64,000 nucleotides of DNA from Procambarus clarkii (taxonomy: Eukaryota > Arthropoda > Malacostraca > Decapoda > Cambaridae), in contig NC_091227.1 in NCBI RefSeq assembly GCF_040958095.1, forward strand, positions 20,285,900-20,349,899, written 5' to 3'. Within the stretch, counting starts at the first letter, position 1. The number at the start of each line of letters is the position of its first letter. The notes below the pieces were generated by a model. That model was given only the letters and a program-made list of their open reading frames with translations. It was not told the origin of the DNA and made no database searches. The translations under genes and the position numbers were made by a program. Shown here in pieces: positions 46,755 through 56,968 of this stretch.

Positions 46755-47879
46755 TAGATAGATAATACACAAATTACCCCATAATTACTGACAAATACAT
46801 TTCCTAATGCTAACTACACCCTTTTAACTCTTCACTCTAAGCCAAAACTAAAAAAAATGCAGTATGTCGTTTCGTCGTGTTTCCTAAGGCAGCTTAGTCG
46901 TTTTCACCGTTATAATGTTGTCTTAAACAGTAAGGTGTGGACACACAGCTTCGAGAGTTATAAAGGTGTACTTGCAGGTAGAAGATGGGTTCAAGTCACA
47001 GCCCCGCTCCTGTGCCAGGTAAGTCCACTACGGGCTCACCATAGCCCGTGCTACTTGGAACGTTTTGTTCCCAGTAGCTGAATCTTAAACAACAGTATAA
47101 GATGGTCACAGGCAGTTACTGTGTGGGGTCAAAGGTCAACCCTCCTCTTGCTGCCGCTCAAAAATAAGCCGAAGGTACTTTCTAAGTGACTGAATTAGTG
47201 GAAGTACTTTCTAAGAGGCTCTGTTAGTGAAGGTACTCTTTCGAAGTGGCTTACTTTAAGATTGCACTTGCTTCTACGAGTTACACACACACACACGTTG
47301 TTAACTATCAAACGCATTACTTTGAATTACAAGTAACCAGAAACATTGATAACAAAAAAATCAATCTTGGATAGGTACATTAAGAAGCGTTGAAATCTCG
47401 TGAGGCAGTATAGGCCTGCCTCCCCCACCGTCCCCTTGTGTATGGGTATACTCTGAGGCAGTATAGGCCTGCCTCACCCCCCCCCCTTGTGTATGGTATA
47501 CTCTGCTTCACCTGCTGCCTCTCTCATGCATGTTTTCTTGAATAAAGAGGCAGGCGGGAGATGTTTGTTGGCTCCGCAGAAGGTAAGTAGGAGAGAGAGA
47601 TTGTAGTGGGTTTATGGGGGAAGGAGTTAATTATAGATGAGGGAGATAAAGAGGCTGGACAATGGCTGACTGGTCGGGTAGGCTGTGGGGGGTGGGTGGG
47701 GGGGGGAGGAGCAATAAAGACTTGCCTTCGAGCGCTTTTCTGACCTGTTTATCCCTCCTGGCTCAGGTGTGTACAGGAGAGGGGGGGCGGGAAAGAGGTA
47801 GTGGACGGAAGGGGGATGTCAGGAGGGAGGGAAATGGGGAGGGGGGGAAGTGGGAGGGTGTTAAGCGGGGGAAGATTGC
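46755..47879. other. Gene-free patchwork
   Basis: It contains one copy of the small element Z (about 47021-47098) and a short duplicated block around AGGCAGTATAGGCCTGCCTC (47403 and 47455). From 47590 to 47880 it is strongly G-rich low-complexity DNA. No exon is supported. Confidence 0.5.
47021..47098 (+). mobile_element. Small hairpin-rich element Z, copy 1
   Basis: The sequence runs CTACGGGCTCACCATAGCCC, then GTGCTACTTGGAACG, then TTCCCAGTAGCTGAATC, then TTAAACAAC. It matches 48441-48521 and 54264-54335, both of which have target-site duplications. Two inverted repeats (ACGGGC/GCCCGT and TTGGAAC/GTTCC) make up most of its length. Confidence 0.65.
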
Positions 47880-48163
47880 AGGAAAAAGTGTATGAAGAAC
47901 TCAATAAGCGGTTCCGGGAGGTCTTCAAACCAGAACTAGATTGGCGCGCAAGTGACGGTGACAGGAGGCGACCACAAACAACACCAGACACATTTACAGT
48001 TAACGCCGAAGAGGTAAAAAGCCACGTGGAGGAGCTGGATGTGACACAAGCTGTGTGGGGCCAGGCCAGATATGGTCTGAAGGCAGCGGCAGGGATCTTG
48101 TCTGACCCGTTAACTTAAGTGGTTCAACATCGTGTTAGAGACGAGAGAACTACCCGGAAATCT

Positions 48164-48405
48164 ACTCAGAGCCGGTCGGCCGAGCGGACAGCACGCTGGA
48201 CTTGTGATCCTGTGGTCCCGGGTTCGATCCCAGGTGCCGGCGAGAAACCATGGGCAGAGTTTCTTTCACCCTATGCCCCTGTTACCTAGCAGTAAATAGG
48301 TACCTGGGTGTTAGTCAGCTGTCACGGGCTGCTTCCTGGGGGTGGAGGCCTGGTCGAGGACCGGGCCGCGGGGACACTAAAAAAGCCCCGAAATCATCTC
48401 AAGAT
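48164..48405 (+). mobile_element. tRNA-derived SINE (family B)
   Basis: The head is strongly tRNA-like: GGCCGAGCGGACAGCACGC as A-box region and GGGTTCGATCCC as B box. The body contains CCTAGCAGTAAATAGGTACC and GGACCGGGCCGCGGGG, and it ends CATCTCAAGATAACC. It follows directly the target sequence TACCCGGAAATCT (48151-48163), whose second copy lies at 48685-48697 behind the neighbouring SINE. It looks young, with an intact B box. Confidence 0.85.
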
Positions 48406-48684
48406 AACCACTTGGGCTGGACGGTAGAGCGACGGTCTCGCGGGTAAGGCACTACGGGGTCACCATAGCCGGTGTTACTTGGAACTTTTTGTTCCAGGTA
48501 ACGAATCTTTAACAACAACAAGACGGTCTCGCTTCATGCAGGTCGGCGTTCAATCCCCGACCGTCCACAAGTGGTTGGGCACCATTCCTTTCCTCCCCCG
48601 TCCCATCCCAAAATCTTTATCCTGACCCCTTCCAAGTGCTATATAGTCGTAATGGCTTGGCGCTTTCTCCTTATTTTTGTCTTA
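48406..48684 (+). mobile_element. tRNA-derived SINE (family A) carrying element Z
   Basis: The head reads TGGGCTGGACGGTAGAGCGA, then (after the inserted Z element) GACGGTCTCGCTTCATGC and the B-box-like GCGTTCAATCCCCGACC. The tail is CTATATAGTCGTAATGGCTT followed by GGCGCTTTCTCC. The same family is found on the minus strand at 2862-2706, and a tail at about 51865-51935. Confidence 0.8.
48441..48521 (+). mobile_element. Element Z, copy 2, with 10-bp target-site duplication
   Basis: The element interrupts the family A SINE and is flanked by an exact repeat of GACGGTCTCG (48431-48440 and 48522-48531). Removing it restores the SINE head seen elsewhere. It ends in an AAC-rich tail. Confidence 0.85.
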
Positions 48685-50125
48685 TACCCGGAAATCTGGG
48701 GAAAAAAACAAATGTAATTCCAATATTCAAGAAAGAAGAGAGACACGAATCACTAAATATGTCATAAACTGGTATTTCATGTAAGATTATAGAAAAAGCT
48801 CATCAGGAAAAAAATTGTAGAACATTTGGAGCTAGAAATTTTAATTCAACAAATTCAAATTCAACACAGCTTTAGAATGTGAAAATCATGATTAACTAAA
48901 TTGAATTCTATGGCAGGGTCGCCAAAATAAGACAAGAGAAGGAAGGATGGACAGACTGCCACAAAATCTTTTGATACAGGTCCTCACAAAAGACTAATGA
49001 CAAGATGGAGAGACGAGCGAGAATAACAGGAAAGGCCCTGGACTGGGTACGGGAGTACTGACAGACAGGAAACAAAGGGTCAGAGTGAGGGAGGACATGT
49101 CAGGCAGGAGTAGAGTGGACAGCGGTGTTTCATAGAGGTTGGTCCTAGAACCATTGCTGTTTTTAATTTGATGTAAATGACCTCTCAGAGGGAGTGAGCT
49201 CGTACACGTCCATGTTTGCTGATGGTGTAAACTTAATGAGGAGAGTAAGAACTGAAGAGGACTGTTGGGTGCTGCAACAAGACCTTATCAGACTTTAGAA
49301 ATGGACAGATAAGTAGCTGCAGAAATTCAATCCAAATAAGTGCAAAGTAATGAAATGGGTCAAGGAGATAAGCGACCTGCATCTATCTATACCATAAGGG
49401 GAAAATAATTACAAGAAACAATGAGAGCAAAAGACTGGGAGTAGACATAGTCCCAACACCATTAACTGAAGCTCACGTGAGCCGTATAACATCAGCAGCA
49501 AGTGAGAAGTTAGCAAACATAAGAACATCATATTTATAATCCAAACAAGGAGGCATTCAGGCTTATACACACTGCCTATGTGAGACCTTTACTTGAATAT
49601 GTAGCTCCAGCATGGAACCCACACCTTGTGAAGTATAAAAAGAAATTTAAGAAAGTTCCGAAGTTGTAACTAGATTAGTCTGCGCATTGAGAGACCTCGG
49701 CTTTGAGGACAGGTTGTGAGAACTCGCCCCTCACAACACAGGGAATAACACAACTATTTACAAGATCATGGCAGGAATAGATAAAGTGAATAAATGAAGC
49801 CTATTTAAATTAAAAAATAATAGGTTGGACGAGGGGACATCGGTGGGAGCTGGACTTCAGTAGAAGAGACGTCAGGCAGGTCTCGTCCTGGTACGGGTGA
49901 TAGGCAAGTGGAATGCATCGAAGGATGAGGCTATAGTGAAGCCGATTGATTGATGAAGATTAAGCCAGCCAAGAGGTGGCACAGGCATGAATAGCCCGTA
50001 ATAGTGAAGCCAAATTCATCCACAACTTGATCAAGAAATATGATGAAGACGTTAATGATGAGAGAGGTAATTAGTGCGCCAGGTATAAATGGGTATTGAA
50101 GACGGGGCCCGTTCACCATTTGGTC

Positions 50126-50448
50126 CGGGAGACACCTCCCGTCACGCAGGGTGCAGTCGCACCTCCACAGATCTCCAGTATCATCTTTTGATACTGGTAA
50201 TGGTTCGAAAGGGCCACCACTTACGGGCTATTCATGCCCGTGCCACCTCTTGGGTGGCTTAATCTTCATCAATCAATCAATCGGGGCCCGTAAGACGGGA
50301 GACATCTCCCGTCACGCAGGGTGCAGTCGCACGTCCACAGATCTCCAGTATCATCTATACTGGAAATGGCTCAAAAGGGCCACCACTTACGGGCTATTCA
50401 TGCCCGTGCCACCTCTTGGGTGGCTTAATCTTCATCAATCAATCAGGG
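50126..50448 (+). mobile_element. Two further hairpin-chain elements, plus orientation
   Basis: Both copies (50126-50280 and 50283-50448) start with a TCTCCCGTCACGCAGGGTGC block and end with GGGTGGCTTAATCTTCATC followed by repeats of AATC. They differ by small changes, such as ATCTTTTGAT against ATCTAT in the central hairpin loop. They again stand head to tail, as at 44304-44616. Confidence 0.8.
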
Positions 50449-50802
50449 GCACCGTAAGCACTAGATCTCACTCCTCCGTAGTCAGTTCAAGTACGTTTAT
50501 TGAGACAATAAAATACATCTCAAAAGAGTAGAGTAACTTAGGCTATTTCTAGCCCCCATCCCCCAACCCTGTAGTCAGTGGTAGGTAAGGGCACACCCGG
50601 GAAGATTTTCATTCACTTTCCTTATACATAAATGTATAGAAAGATTGTAATTGAATGATCAAGAACTGTCTGCTGATTACACCTGTCTCCTGGTGGTTTG
50701 TGGGGACAGCTGTCTTCTAGAGTTTGTGTCTTGCGATATTATTTTCTCAAATGTTAGTGCCAGCCAGAGCCAGGTGATGGGTGTCACGCCCTGATGGCTG
50801 GC

Positions 50803-50903
<101 letters not shown>

Positions 50904-51115
50904 CCTGTCCTCTCAACCACTCCCTTGCATTTTTTTTACGAAGTCGATCAGTCCGTTAAATTTACATCGTATTAATCAAAATTAAAGCACCATAATATTG
51001 GCGTTTTCGTATGCATCGGCTTGGATAGGTTAAGTGGGTTGCTTGGGGTAGTTCGTTCCTGTTTAGGCAAAACAGTTGCATTTTTTACGGGGTTAGCAAA
51101 TCTAGAAAACGAGCA

Positions 51116-51365
51116 GGGGCCAGATTCACGAAAGCACTTACGCAAGCACTTACGAACGTGTACATCTTTCCTCAATCTTTGACGGCTTTGGTTACATTTA
51201 TTAAACAGTTTACAAGCATGAAAACTTGCCAATCAACTGTTGTTATTGTTATAAACAGCCTCCTGGTGCTTCGGAGCTCATTAACTGTTTAATAATTGGA
51301 AACAAACCCGCCTAAGATTGAGAAAAGATGTACAGGTTCGTAAGTGCTTTCGCGAATCTGGCCCC
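51116..51365. mobile_element. Foldback MITE with long arms, copy 2
   Basis: The left end GGGGCCAGATTCACGAAAGC is matched by the complementary right end GCTTTCGCGAATCTGGCCCC. The arms run inward through TTACGAACGTGTACATC and TTTGACGGCTTTGG-type blocks for about 100 bp each. It has no coding capacity. Confidence 0.85.
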
Positions 51366-51550
51366 TCCTTCGTGGTGGTGGAGTGAGCATGCCAGATGTA
51401 CGACTCCGGAGAATTACCCCAAAATTCCTACAATTACGCATATAAAAACTAAACATTTTCTTACTGTAAGAATGTTAATGATTGTAGAACGTGAATACAC
51501 ATAGTTTTACTCTAAAATAAGAGCATTTTATGAGAAAATAAGTTTGAAAT

Positions 51551-51625
51551 ATGTGGCGGGTAACGCCAAAGGAAGTCGACGATCTGAGCGCATCGTCGAC
51601 TTCCCTAGGCGTCACCCGGCGCTTA
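51551..51625. repeat. Hairpin with 13-bp perfect inner stem
   Basis: GGAAGTCGACGAT and its exact complement flank the loop CTGAGCGC. Outside them a second, imperfect stem (GCGGGTAACGCC / GGCGTCACCCG) extends the hairpin. Confidence 0.85.
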
Positions 51626-51985
51626 TTTTGGTTTTATTTCATTATAAAATTCATATTTCTGAATAAAACTGTTTATTCACCTTCTACATTCATTAACAAT
51701 TTAACAATATTACACAAAATTTTGTTTCTATATTTACGTAATTCTAATTCGTAATTCGAAATTTTGGGAAGTTTTGTGTAAGTCAATAGAGTGTTCGGAA
51801 GTGTTCTTGCGTCCTGAGGTTGTTAATGTGCCAAGAAGTGTTCGTAAGTGTTCAAAGTTTCAGCGCCTTGTCCTAATATCCCTTCCAAGTGTTATATAGT
51901 TATATCGGCTTAGCACTTTCTCCTCATAATTAATAATAAAAATTAATATTAATATTAATTATGCGCTAAGCTGGCATAATACATA

Positions 51986-52035
51986 ATACTTATTCAGGAT
52001 TAGCGCTAAGCTTAGCGCTAATCCTGAATAAGTAT
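51986..52035. repeat. 50-bp perfect palindrome
   Basis: The two 25-bp arms meet without a spacer at 52010/52011 (centre GCTAAGCTTAGC) and match at every base. A nearby upstream piece (ATGCGCTAAGCTGGCATAAT) resembles its inner part and also a SINE tail. Confidence 0.9.
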
Positions 52036-52387
52036 ATTGTACTTAGAAGGGACACGAGGACAAGGAGCTAAGATTATATTATTTCTCGTAAATTCAATTC
52101 AATACATTATACAATTTATACAACTGTTGGCGAATTTTGGATATTATTATTCAATGGAGGCAATTGTCAGCGTGCCACATATAGTGGTAGAGAGTTGACG
52201 GGAGAAAGCCACAATGGTTGGTGTAAGGACCGGTCATGACAACCCCGGCTCCAGGCTGCTTGACACGAAGAAATTGCCATAATCCATCGTTGCCAGCTCT
52301 GTCATTGTGTGGGTCACCCGTGTTCTAGTGGGCTACATCATTACCCTTCCTTCCCTCCCGCGTCTGCGTCCTTCTCTTCCTTCACCT

Positions 52388-52415
52388 GTGAAGGTGAAGG
52401 AAGGACTGTCTTCCT
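52388..52415. repeat. Small inverted repeat
   Basis: CTTCCTTCACCT and its exact complement are separated by 3-4 bases. Confidence 0.7.
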
Positions 52416-52470
52416 TATGCAGGCGAGGAGTCACAATAACGTGGCTGAAGTATGTTGACCAGACCACACA

Positions 52471-52590
52471 ATTTCAAGTGTAGATATGATAGAGCCCAGT
52501 AGGCTCAGGAACCTGTACACCTGTTGATTGACGGTTGAGAGGCGGGACCAAAGAGCCAGAGCTGAACCCCCGCAAACACAACTAGGTGAA
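52471..52590 (+). mobile_element. LINE 3' tail, plus orientation
   Basis: The sequence around TATGATAGAGCCCAGTAGGC, GAGGCGGGACCAAAGAGCC and ACAACTAGGTGAATAC is the inverse of 52955-53060, where it continues into LINE coding sequence. Here only the tail is present. Confidence 0.65.
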
Positions 52591-52591
52591 T

Positions 52592-52713
52592 ACACACTAA
52601 AAGGTGAAGGGACGACGACGTTTCGGTCCGTCCTGGACCATTTTCAAGTCGATTGTGAGAATTTTGGTCCACGACGGACCGAAACGTCGTCGTCCCTTCA
52701 CCTTCTAGTGTGT
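52592..52713. mobile_element. Foldback element with 41-bp arms
   Basis: Arms at 52592-52632 and 52673-52713 (inner part GACGACGACGTTTCGGTCC) are complementary with a single mismatch in 41 bp. The centre reads CTGGACCATTTTCAAGTC. A related, more diverged element lies at 60042-60155. Confidence 0.85.
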
Positions 52714-52954
52714 GGTCTGGTCGACTGTCTTCTTTTTCCTTCCTGGATCACGTGCTGCTGTAGAGGTGTTGTTGAAGTGCGGAATGTAGTTTGAGATGTG
52801 ATCGCAGAGGCGATCTGCGCGGGTCCTAAGCCTATGGCTGGTCCACTAAGTGCTGACGCCATGGCGAGTACTGTATTGGGCAGCCTTATCCACGTTAACC
52901 ACACATCTGTTTCATCATCCGTGCATGTGCAGAGCTGTATGATTTGGTGTACTC

Positions 52955-53512
52955 GACTAGTTGTGCTTGCGGGGGTTGAGCTCTGGCTCTTTGGTCCCGC
53001 CTCTCAACTGTCAATCAACTGATGTACAGATTCCTGAGCCTATTGGGCTCTATCATATCTACATTTGAAACTGTGTATGGAGTCAGCCTCCACCACATCA
53101 CTGCCTAATGCATTCCAACTGTTAACTACTCTGACACTGAAAAAGTTCTTTCTAACGTCCCTGTGGGTCATTTGGGTGCTCAGTTTCCACCTGTGTCCCC
53201 CTTGTTCGCGTACCCCCCCCCCTGTTAAACAGTTTCTCCTTATCTAATCTGTCAGTTCCTCTGAGAATTTTGTTGGTAGTGATCATGTCTACCCTAACTC
53301 TTCTGCCTATAGTTTCGTGAGGTTCAGTTCCAGTAATCTTTCCTTCCTCATTCCTCTCAGCTCGAGGACTAGCCTGGTGGCATACCTCTGAACCTTTTCT
53401 AACTTCGTTTTGTGTTGGACTAGATGAAGACTCCAGGCTGGAGCCGCATATTCCAATATTGGTCTGACATATGTGGCATACAAGGTTCTGAATGATTTCT
53501 TACACACGTCTC
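52955..53512 (-). mobile_element. CR1/L2-like LINE, 3' portion
   Basis: The minus strand reads SFRTLYATYVRPILEYAAPA, then HLVQHKTKLEKVQRYATRLV, then GMRKERLLELNLTKL. This is the end of the reverse-transcriptase protein of CR1/L2-like LINEs. It then continues in other frames (IRRNCLTGG, REQGGHRWKLS, VRKNFFSVSE, LRNLYIS) into the 3' tail. It is truncated at the 5' side and broken by stops. Confidence 0.8.
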
Positions 53513-53610
53513 TGAAGGATGGGGGAAGAGTAGAGGGAGTGAGGGAGGTCGCAGAATAGAGTATTGTGGCAAACTCTTCATAAGAATGCGGAGGCGATTA
53601 GGGCCTTTCC

Positions 53611-53727
53611 CCCCCCTCATCACCCACCAATCAGGGGGGTCCCTCCCTCCCCCCCTCATCACCCACCAATCAGTGGGGTCCCTCCCTCCCCCCCTCATCA
53701 CCCACCAATCAGGGAGCCCCGCGGCAA
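53611..53727. repeat. 39-bp tandem repeat, three copies
   Basis: The copies start at 53616, 53655 and 53694, with the core CTCATCACCCACCAATCAG and a C-rich remainder. Open frames on both strands are repeat effects. Confidence 0.9.
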
Positions 53728-53734
53728 GAAGGAC

Positions 53735-54015
53735 TCGTGACATGTACCTCTCCCCCATCCCCACGGCCCCTATGACCCACATCACAGTAACCCATGAATG
53801 GGGAGACACAGACGGATACCTGAAGGAGAGAAAGTGGAGAAAGACAACGAGGACGGAGAGAGAAGAACGATCACGAGAAGAAAGGAAAAAAAAGGCGGAA
53901 GAGAAGGCTGAAAAAAAAGAGATTGGAGAAAAGAAGGAAAACAGAACCAAAGGGGCACAAGAGAAAGGAATTCAGGAGGCTGGGAGGGTGATATTACCTC
54001 CAGGCGGACAACGGT
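53735..54015 (+). other. Purine-rich low-complexity stretch
   Basis: A long plus-strand frame (Lys/Glu/Arg-rich, 53820-53960) arises from A/G-rich DNA. It has no start context, splice sites or family resemblance that I can support, so it is not called a gene. Confidence 0.5.
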
Positions 54016-54263
54016 AACATATATCTTCTCCTGAGGTCTGTATGGTGGGGTTGAGCTCCAGCTCCAGGCCCCCCCCTCCCCCTACCTCTCAACGATGAAG
54101 ATTAAGCCACCTAAGAGGTGGCACAGGCATGAATAGCTCGTAATACCTCTCAACGCCCAACGGGTCTCTATATATACACTCTTCAATTCTGTCTTTTTTA
54201 CGGGGTATTAATGCCCGTGTCACCTCTTGGGTGGCTTAATCTTTATCAATCAATCATCTGTCG

Positions 54264-54335
54264 TTTACGGGCTCACCATAGCCCGTGCTACTTGGACATT
54301 TCGCTCTGAGTAGCTAAATCTAAAGCAACAACAAG
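54264..54335 (+). mobile_element. Element Z, copy 3, with 8-bp target-site duplication
   Basis: It is flanked by ATCTGTCG at 54256-54263 and 54336-54343. It shows the two characteristic inverted repeats (ACGGGCTC..AGCCCGT; TACTTGGACA..CTGAGTA, partly decayed) and the AAC-rich end. It lies just after a fragment of the hairpin-chain element (54203-54258). Confidence 0.8.
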
Positions 54336-54465
54336 ATCTGTCGGGGCTATTTGTGGAGTCTTATATCCCAGGTATTCACAGTGACTCGAGTCAGGGCCAA
54401 TGATGCGTCTGTGGGAAGTACTTGTGGGTTTGGTGTTGTGGGGCCAAGATTACGTCACAGGGGTA

Positions 54466-54612
54466 CTAGGAACCCATTAGTACCCACTGGTACCCACTGG
54501 TACTTATTGGTTCCCACTGGTACTTATTGGTTCCCACTGGTACCCGCTGGTACTCACTGGTACCCGCTGGTACTCACTGGTAACCACTGGTACCCGCTGG
54601 TACTCAGTGGTG
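54466..54612. repeat. 10-bp minisatellite (TACCCACTGG type)
   Basis: About fourteen units alternate between TACCCACTGG, TACTTATTGG, TTCCCACTGG, TACCCGCTGG and TACTCACTGG. The alternation gives a 20-bp higher-order period. Confidence 0.9.
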
Positions 54613-54954
54613 AGAAATTATGGCACTTTGGTTAGTTAATAAGTTTTACAACCTTTGGAGTTATAACAATTCCCGATAGACAGTTATGTACAGTAAATTA
54701 AAGTTAAAAGTTAGGTGTTTACATGTGGAGGAGTCCTCAAGTTATGAGCTTCATAATAATATGCATTTTGCCCCCTTTGAACCAAAAATTAACTTACCAA
54801 CCTTACCTACGTAGGCCACTTTTGTCCTCAGAACTTCCTACATAAAATTCGACTCATATTAAATAATAACTTAAGTAATTCTACAAATCACCCCATTCCC
54901 TCAAAATTATTTTCTATATATTAGTATATTTTGGTATCAGTCTTTCTTGTTAAC

Positions 54955-55182
54955 ATATGTTGTTGAATATGACCGAAAGGGTATGATTAATGATTCTAAC
55001 ACGAATCTTCTCAATTTTTCTTGCGTTTTTCTTCACTGTCGGGGGTAATTGAAACATTAACTCTCCAAAGTTCATTTTCTCATTTTTTATTTATGGTCTG
55101 ACGCCTAAAAGCGTTTCGCAAGGACTTCTTACATTTTCAAAGACATGTTTACACATATCATTTCATGCTTATATTTACCTTT

Positions 55183-55183
<1 letters not shown>
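54955..55183. repeat. Dispersed-looking repeat before a (TA)n tract
   Basis: A distinct segment (GAATATGACCGAAAGGG, GTCTGACGCCTAAAAGCG, TTTCGCAAGGACTTCTTAC) looks to me like a repeat I associate with decapod sequences. I cannot name its class and there is no second copy in the window. Confidence 0.35.

Positions 55184-55257
<74 letters not shown>
55184..55257. repeat. (TA)n microsatellite
   Basis: About 74 bp of TA dinucleotides. Confidence 0.95.
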
Positions 55258-55259
<2 letters not shown>

Positions 55260-55389
55260 CAATACAACATTTACTTTGTTATTTTATTTACAATATATAA
55301 TAAATTCCAAGAAATAATAAATAATAACACCTGTACAAAGTATTAAATAGCTCTTCTCACACACACACTAAAATAAAATATATAAACAT

Positions 55390-55441
55390 ACTCTCTGACA
55401 TATAAATATCAATAAAATATTTATATGTCAGAGGATATGTT
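55390..55441. repeat. Inverted repeat
   Basis: CTGACATATAAATAT and its complement flank an 8-base loop, with weaker pairing outside (ACATACTCT / AGGATATGT). Confidence 0.75.
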
Positions 55442-55467
55442 AAATAAAGACTGGCCCAGCAGGAGAA

Positions 55468-56472
55468 GTAAAGAGCTCTGTGTCAGGAGGATATAGAGGA
55501 CGTCAGCTGTGTCAGGAGGATATAGAGGACGTCAGCTGTGTCAGGAGGATATAGAGGACGCCAGCTGTGTCAGGAGGTTATAGAGGACGTCAGCTGTGTC
55601 AGGAGGTTATAGAGGACGTCAGCTGTGTCAGGAGGATATAGAGGACGCCAGCTGTGTCAGGAGGTTATAGAGGACGTCAGCTGTGTCAGGAGGATATAGA
55701 GGACGCCAGCTGTGTCAGGAGGTTATAGAGGACGCCAGCTGTGTCAGGAGGATATAGAGGACGTCAGCTGTGTCAGGAGGTTATAGAGGACGTCAGGTGT
55801 GTCAGGAGGATATAGAGGACGTCAGGTGTGTCAGGAGGTTATAGAGGACGTCAGGTGTGTCAGGAGGTTATAGAGGACGTCAGGTGTGTCAGGAGGTTAT
55901 AGAGGACGTCAGGTGTGTCAGGAGGATATAGAGGACGTCAGGTGTGTCAGGAGGTTATAGAGGACGTCAGGTGTGTCAGGAGGTTATAGAGGACGTCAGG
56001 TGTGTCAGGAGGATATAGAGGACGTCAGCTGTGTCAGGAGGTTATAGAGGACGTCAGGTGTGTCAGGAGGATATAGAGGACGTCAGCTGTGTCAGGAGGT
56101 TATAGAGGACGTCAGCTGTGTCAGGAGGTTATAGAGGACGTCAGGTGTGTCAGGAGGATATAGAGGACGTCAGCTGTGTCAGGAGGTTATAGAGGACGTC
56201 AGGTGTGTCAGGAGGATATAGAGGACGTCAGCTGTGTCAGGAGGTTATAGAGGACGTCAGGTGTGTCAGGAGGATATAGAGGACGCCAGCTGTGTCAGGA
56301 GGATATAGAGGACGCCAGCTGTGTCAGGAGGATATAGAGGACGCCAGCTGTGTCAGGAGGTTATAGAGGACGCCAGCTGTGTCAGGAGGTTATAGAGGAC
56401 GCCAGCTGTGTCAGGAGGATATAGAGGACGCCAGCTGTGTCAGGAGGATATAGAGGACGTCAGGTGTGTCAG
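55468..56472. repeat. 29-bp minisatellite, about 34 copies
   Basis: The unit contains GTCAGGAGGATATAGAGGAC plus a nine-base GTCAGCTGT-type end. Three positions vary between two states: GGATAT or GGTTAT, GACGTC or GACGCC, and AGCTG or AGGTG. Each combination occurs in runs and blocks. The degenerate AGTGTCAG-rich sequence at 56472-56690 looks like an older, decayed continuation. Confidence 0.95.
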
Positions 56473-56838
56473 TCAGGGTAATGAGCAGTGTCAGGAGTGA
56501 TACCAGCGACCTCAATAGTACGGTCATCAGCATTAGTGGCAGCACTGTTGTTCTTAGTGATAATAATCTCAACATGAGAAGTAGTGTCATGGGAAAAAAC
56601 CCAGTAGTGTCAGCATAGTCTCCAAGGATCACTGGTGTCAGCAATATCGTCGGTAGTGTCAGCAACGTCAGCTGACTATGATTCAGATTTTCAGTTGGGA
56701 GTCAGGCTCATGTAAGCAGGAATTAATAGGAATAATGAACCAGACGTCAGCTGTGTGTCAGCCATGGTTGGGTCAGCCATCAGTAACTTAACAACCAGAA
56801 TGGTTCGGTTGTTAGTCACACCTTCCTGCAAGTGTATT

Positions 56839-56968
56839 TTCTGGCAGCCAATTACAAGTACTTTCTGGCAGCCAATTACAAGTACTTTCTGGCAGCCAAT
56901 TACAAGTACTTTCTGGCAGCCAATTACAAGTACTTTCTGGCAGCCAATTACAAGTACTTTCTGGCCGC
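56839..56968. repeat. 24-bp tandem repeat made from the gene's last codons and stop
   Basis: Five copies of a 24-bp unit containing GGCAGCCAATTACAAGTAC follow the C-terminal codons of the minus-strand gene. In gene direction each unit reads Ala-Arg-Lys-Tyr-Leu-stop-Leu-Ala in the same frame, so the array begins inside the coding end and repeats its stop codon. Confidence 0.9.

Larger units (their letters stand above)
47880..49945 (+). mobile_element. CR1/L2-like LINE, decayed, split by SINEs
   Basis: Before the split the plus strand reads VYEELNKRFREVFKPELDW and VNAEEVKSHVEELD, typical of the region just before the RT domain. After the split come the RT blocks, in changing frames: IPIFKKEER, QLIEFYGRVAK-like, ALDWVREY, YVNDLSEGVSSYTSMFADG (the FADD motif changed to FADG), NPNKCKVMKW and a C-terminal part ending near GIDKVNK and LDEGTSVGAGL. 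Many stops and frame shifts are present. The SINE block lies at 48164-48684 between copies of a 13-bp duplication. Confidence 0.8.

Noticed and set aside
48164-48240. Apparent tRNA gene with good B box
   Set aside because: The tRNA-like part runs directly into a SINE body with target duplication, and the same body occurs elsewhere without a tRNA, so it is a SINE head.
53586-54017. 143-aa Lys/Glu-rich frame
   Set aside because: It spans a 39-bp tandem repeat and purine-rich low-complexity DNA. Nothing supports translation.
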